DNA from: Veillonella sp. T11011-6
GTDB lineage: Bacteria; Bacillota; Negativicutes; Veillonellales; Veillonellaceae
Assembly: GCF_002959755.1 (NCBI RefSeq)
Contig: NZ_PPCW01000005.1
Location: forward strand, 1-64,000
DNA: 64,000 bases
Direction: 5' to 3'
Under the pieces are notes generated by a model that made no database searches, was not told the DNA's origin, and saw nothing but the letters and a program-made list of their open reading frames with translations. A program made the translations under genes and the position numbers. Below, one piece after another: positions 61,750-64,000 of the stretch (the first letter of the stretch is position 1; every line of letters starts with the position of its first letter).

Positions 61750-62502
61750 ATGAAGCAGTTAGGTATTTCTATAATTGGTACAGATACAGATGTAGGCAAG
61801 ACGTTTGTGACAGGGCTGTTAGGGGCCATGGCTGTAGATGATGGTTTTGCGGTTGGTATGGTTAAACCAGTGTCCTCTAGTGCGGTACCTTTTCCTGAAT
61901 GTGTAACGATGGATGAGGATAATTATAATGTGGATCTTGAAAGTAAGGATGCTACGCATTTGATGCGTTCTGCAGGCATTCCGGAATCTCGTCGTCATGA
62001 GGTTAATCCGTATGCTATCGCAGGTGATTTTTCTCCCCGCCTTGCTGCAGAGTTATCTGGTATAGAAATCGATTATGATGGTGTAGTAGCTCATACATTA
62101 GATGTTGTTAATCGCTATGATCTAACCTTTGTAGAAGGTGCTGGTGGTATTACAACACCTCTTTACGGCGATAAAACATTCACGGATTTAATGAAAGATA
62201 TTAAATTACCAGCCATCGTTGTAGCTGATGGACGATTGGGCTCCATTAACCGCGCGATTTTGACTTGTGAATACGCGAAGATGCATGGTATTGAGGTGAA
62301 AGCTATCATCGTAAATGATACAACGGCAGTAGATCCATTCTTATTGAAAACAAATGTAGAGGATATGGAACGATACACAGGTATTCCTGTAGTAGCTGTT
62401 GTACCGCCATACCAAGGGCCAGATATTCAAAAGGTTCAGCTTGGTTGGGCTCGATCCTTTGTGGATTCTAAGAAGGTATGGAATACAGTATTAGGTATAT
62501 AG
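61750..62502 (+). CDS. bioD: Dethiobiotin synthetase
   Basis: BioD closes the ureido ring of dethiobiotin from DAPA, CO2 and ATP. The P-loop GTDTDVGKT is at residues 10-18, then KPVSSSAVP, and VEGAGGITTPL is the second conserved nucleotide/DAPA site. The 250 residues are slightly longer than the common 220-230. GAGGAG precedes the ATG. bioA follows after 120 bases with no terminator, so they are probably co-transcribed. Confidence 0.95.
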   Translation: MKQLGISIIGTDTDVGKTFVTGLLGAMAVDDGFAVGMVKPVSSSAVPFPECVTMDEDNYNVDLESKDATHLMRSAGIPESRRHEVNPYAIAGDFSPRLAAELSGIEIDYDGVVAHTLDVVNRYDLTFVEGAGGITTPLYGDKTFTDLMKDIKLPAIVVADGRLGSINRAILTCEYAKMHGIEVKAIIVNDTTAVDPFLLKTNVEDMERYTGIPVVAVVPPYQGPDIQKVQLGWARSFVDSKKVWNTVLGI

Positions 62503-62622
62503 TAGTTAGATATTGTAATTTAATTTAGACTAATTATTTATGGTAATAGACTGTTATAGTAATTGAGTATTATAGGTATTGAGAGTTATAGTTTGTAGAA
62601 TTTGTACGTATGAGGTGACGAA

Positions 62623-64000
62623 ATGGCAGAGAAACAGCTTTCACAAGCAGCACAGTGGGACCATGAGTTTGTATGGCATCCATTTACACAAATGCAAGAT
62701 TGGTTAGCACAAGAACCAGTAGTAATCGAACGTGGTGAGGGGGTATACCTCATCGATGAGAACGGTAAAAAGTATTATGACGGCGTGTCCTCCTTATGGG
62801 TTAATATTCATGGACACAATCATCCTGTATTAAACCAAGCCTTGAAGGAACAAGTGGATAAGATTGCTCATAGCACATTGCTCGGTCTTGTAAGCCCGCC
62901 ATCTGCACAGTTGTGTAAAGAATTGGTAGAGCTCGCGCCAGAAGGCTTAAATAAAGTATTCTTATCCGATGATGGCAGTACGGCTATTGAAGTTGCTATC
63001 AAGATGGCCTACCAATATCGCCAACTTGTAGGACAAACAAAGAAAACTAAGTTCATTGCCCTTAATGCAGGCTATCACGGGGATACATTAGGCACCGTAT
63101 CTGTAGGTGGTATTCAATTATTCCACCAAGTATTCCATAATTTATTATTCAAACCTTTGACATTGCCAAGCCCTGGTGTATATCGCGATGTAGCTGATCG
63201 AGAAAAAGCCTTTGAAGAGTCTTTGGCCGAATTAGAACGCATCCTCAACGAAGAGGGCGATGAAATCACAGCTCTCGTTATGGAACCATTAGTACAAGCT
63301 GCAGCAGGCATGCTTGTTATGCCTCATGGCTATTTGAAACGGGTTCGTGAATTAACGGCGAAACATGACGTATTCCTCATTGTCGATGAAGTAGCCACAG
63401 GCTTTGGTCGTACAGGTAAATTCTTTGCCTGTGAACACGAAGGGGTAGCGCCAGACTTCATGACCTTGTCCAAAGGTATTACTGGCGGTTATATGCCTCT
63501 CGCTGCTACATTGACGACACAACGTGTATTCGATGCCTTCCTCGGTACATTTGAAGAAAAGAAAACCTTCTACCATGGCCACTCCTATACAGGGAATGCC
63601 TTGGCTTGTGCCGTCGCACTAGCTTCTTTACAAGTATTCCGCGATGAAAAGGTTATCGAAGGATTACCTAAGAAAATCGAGGCTTTCACCAATGCATTGA
63701 AGCCAATTGAAAACTTGAAACATGTTAAAGAGGTTCGTCAACGAGGCCTCATCGTAGGGATTGAACTTGAAAAAGATGTGGCTACTCATGAGGCGTATCG
63801 TCCAAATGATGCGGTAGGGGCTAAAGTGGCCATCCTTGCTCGTGAACAAGGCCTCATCTGCCGTCCAATCGGTGATGTGGTAATCCTCATGCCGCCATTG
63901 GCGTCCACTGTGGAACAATTAGAGGATATGGTTCGCATTGTTGGTGAAAGTATCCAACGCGCTACTGAAGAAGAGGGAATCCTCGAAGACTTACGACCAA
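62623..64000 (+). CDS. bioA: Adenosylmethionine-8-amino-7-oxononanoate aminotransferase (3' end cut by window)
   Basis: BioA is the PLP aminotransferase making DAPA in biotin synthesis. It opens with VWHPFTQMQDW and has SDDGSTAIEVAIKMAYQYR, YHGDTLGTVSVGG, VDEVATGFGRTG, the PLP-lysine block LSKGITGGYMPL (Lys284) and HGHSYTGNALACAVA. The amino donor (SAM or lysine) cannot be decided from sequence alone. GAGGTGACGAA precedes the ATG. 459 codons are seen and the frame is open to position 64000, so the last few residues and the stop lie beyond the window. Confidence 0.94.
   Translation, partial: MAEKQLSQAAQWDHEFVWHPFTQMQDWLAQEPVVIERGEGVYLIDENGKKYYDGVSSLWVNIHGHNHPVLNQALKEQVDKIAHSTLLGLVSPPSAQLCKELVELAPEGLNKVFLSDDGSTAIEVAIKMAYQYRQLVGQTKKTKFIALNAGYHGDTLGTVSVGGIQLFHQVFHNLLFKPLTLPSPGVYRDVADREKAFEESLAELERILNEEGDEITALVMEPLVQAAAGMLVMPHGYLKRVRELTAKHDVFLIVDEVATGFGRTGKFFACEHEGVAPDFMTLSKGITGGYMPLAATLTTQRVFDAFLGTFEEKKTFYHGHSYTGNALACAVALASLQVFRDEKVIEGLPKKIEAFTNALKPIENLKHVKEVRQRGLIVGIELEKDVATHEAYRPNDAVGAKVAILAREQGLICRPIGDVVILMPPLASTVEQLEDMVRIVGESIQRATEEEGILEDLRP

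Noticed and set aside
61700-61750. TPP riboswitch suggested by CTGAGA near the bioD start
   Set aside because: The hexamer stands alone; the rest of the aptamer is missing and the gene belongs to biotin synthesis.

Overview
The window looks like a chromosome segment of a Veillonella-type bacterium (Negativicutes, an anaerobic diderm Firmicute). This is inferred from gene content, not from a database match. The pointers are a porin with an N-terminal S-layer-homology domain (an outer membrane tethered to peptidoglycan), an anaerobic Ni-CO dehydrogenase, low-GC codon use with AGGAGG ribosome sites, a coproporphyrin-dependent haem cluster, and nitrate reductase.

Layout. 1-0.75 kb: an IS200/IS605-type element whose tnpA ribosome site is buried in a 10-bp stem. 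0.76-9.6 kb: a Sel1/TPR protein, a solitary amino-acid-binding lipoprotein, an M20 amidohydrolase, a small hypothetical gene, a HAD phosphatase, a 62-bp tandem repeat, a ferredoxin and guaA. 9.8-17.7 kb: an AT-rich accessory (defence) island with a BcgI-like restriction-modification pair, a decayed IS3-type element, and two divergent genes: a HEPN/TOPRIM-type protein and a HEPN (Rx4H) protein with C-terminal zinc ribbons. This pair is the best candidate for an undescribed conflict system. 17.8-19.8 kb: a small EF-Tu-domain-III-like protein and three GNATs. 19.9-23.9 kb: a Mn/Zn-type ABC operon behind a leader with a 31-codon ORF and an intrinsic terminator. 24-32 kb: two TonB-C proteins, a DUF438/PAS protein, ATP-PEP carboxykinase, a LysR regulator, and CooS with a histidine-rich N-terminus. 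32.2-38.8 kb: a secreted small protein, bioB under a BirA-type operator, and a YhaO/YhaN (SbcD/SbcC-like) pair.

38.9-43.3 kb holds hemE-cpfC(hemH)-cgoX(hemY)-chdC(hemQ), the late steps of the coproporphyrin haem route, which could supply haem for nitrate reductase. 43.3-43.95 kb holds a predicted type I toxin-antitoxin locus between two copies of the same terminator, followed by a ~90-nt structured element. 44-52.8 kb is the nitrate respiration module: narK (reverse), a Crp/Fnr regulator and narGHJI. 53-56 kb has two paralogous ferric-reductase-like membrane proteins flanking the SLH porin, with a Fur-box-like site. 56-61.3 kb has an MFS transporter, a hexanucleotide microsatellite before a LysR gene, a LysE exporter, a YeiH transporter and a beta-carbonic anhydrase. 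61.4-64 kb has a 214-bp nested palindrome that supplies the -35 of the bioD promoter, a second BirA-type operator, bioD and bioA (cut by the window end).

No tRNA, rRNA or CRISPR array was seen. Names rest on motifs read by eye; start sites were chosen from ribosome-binding sites.
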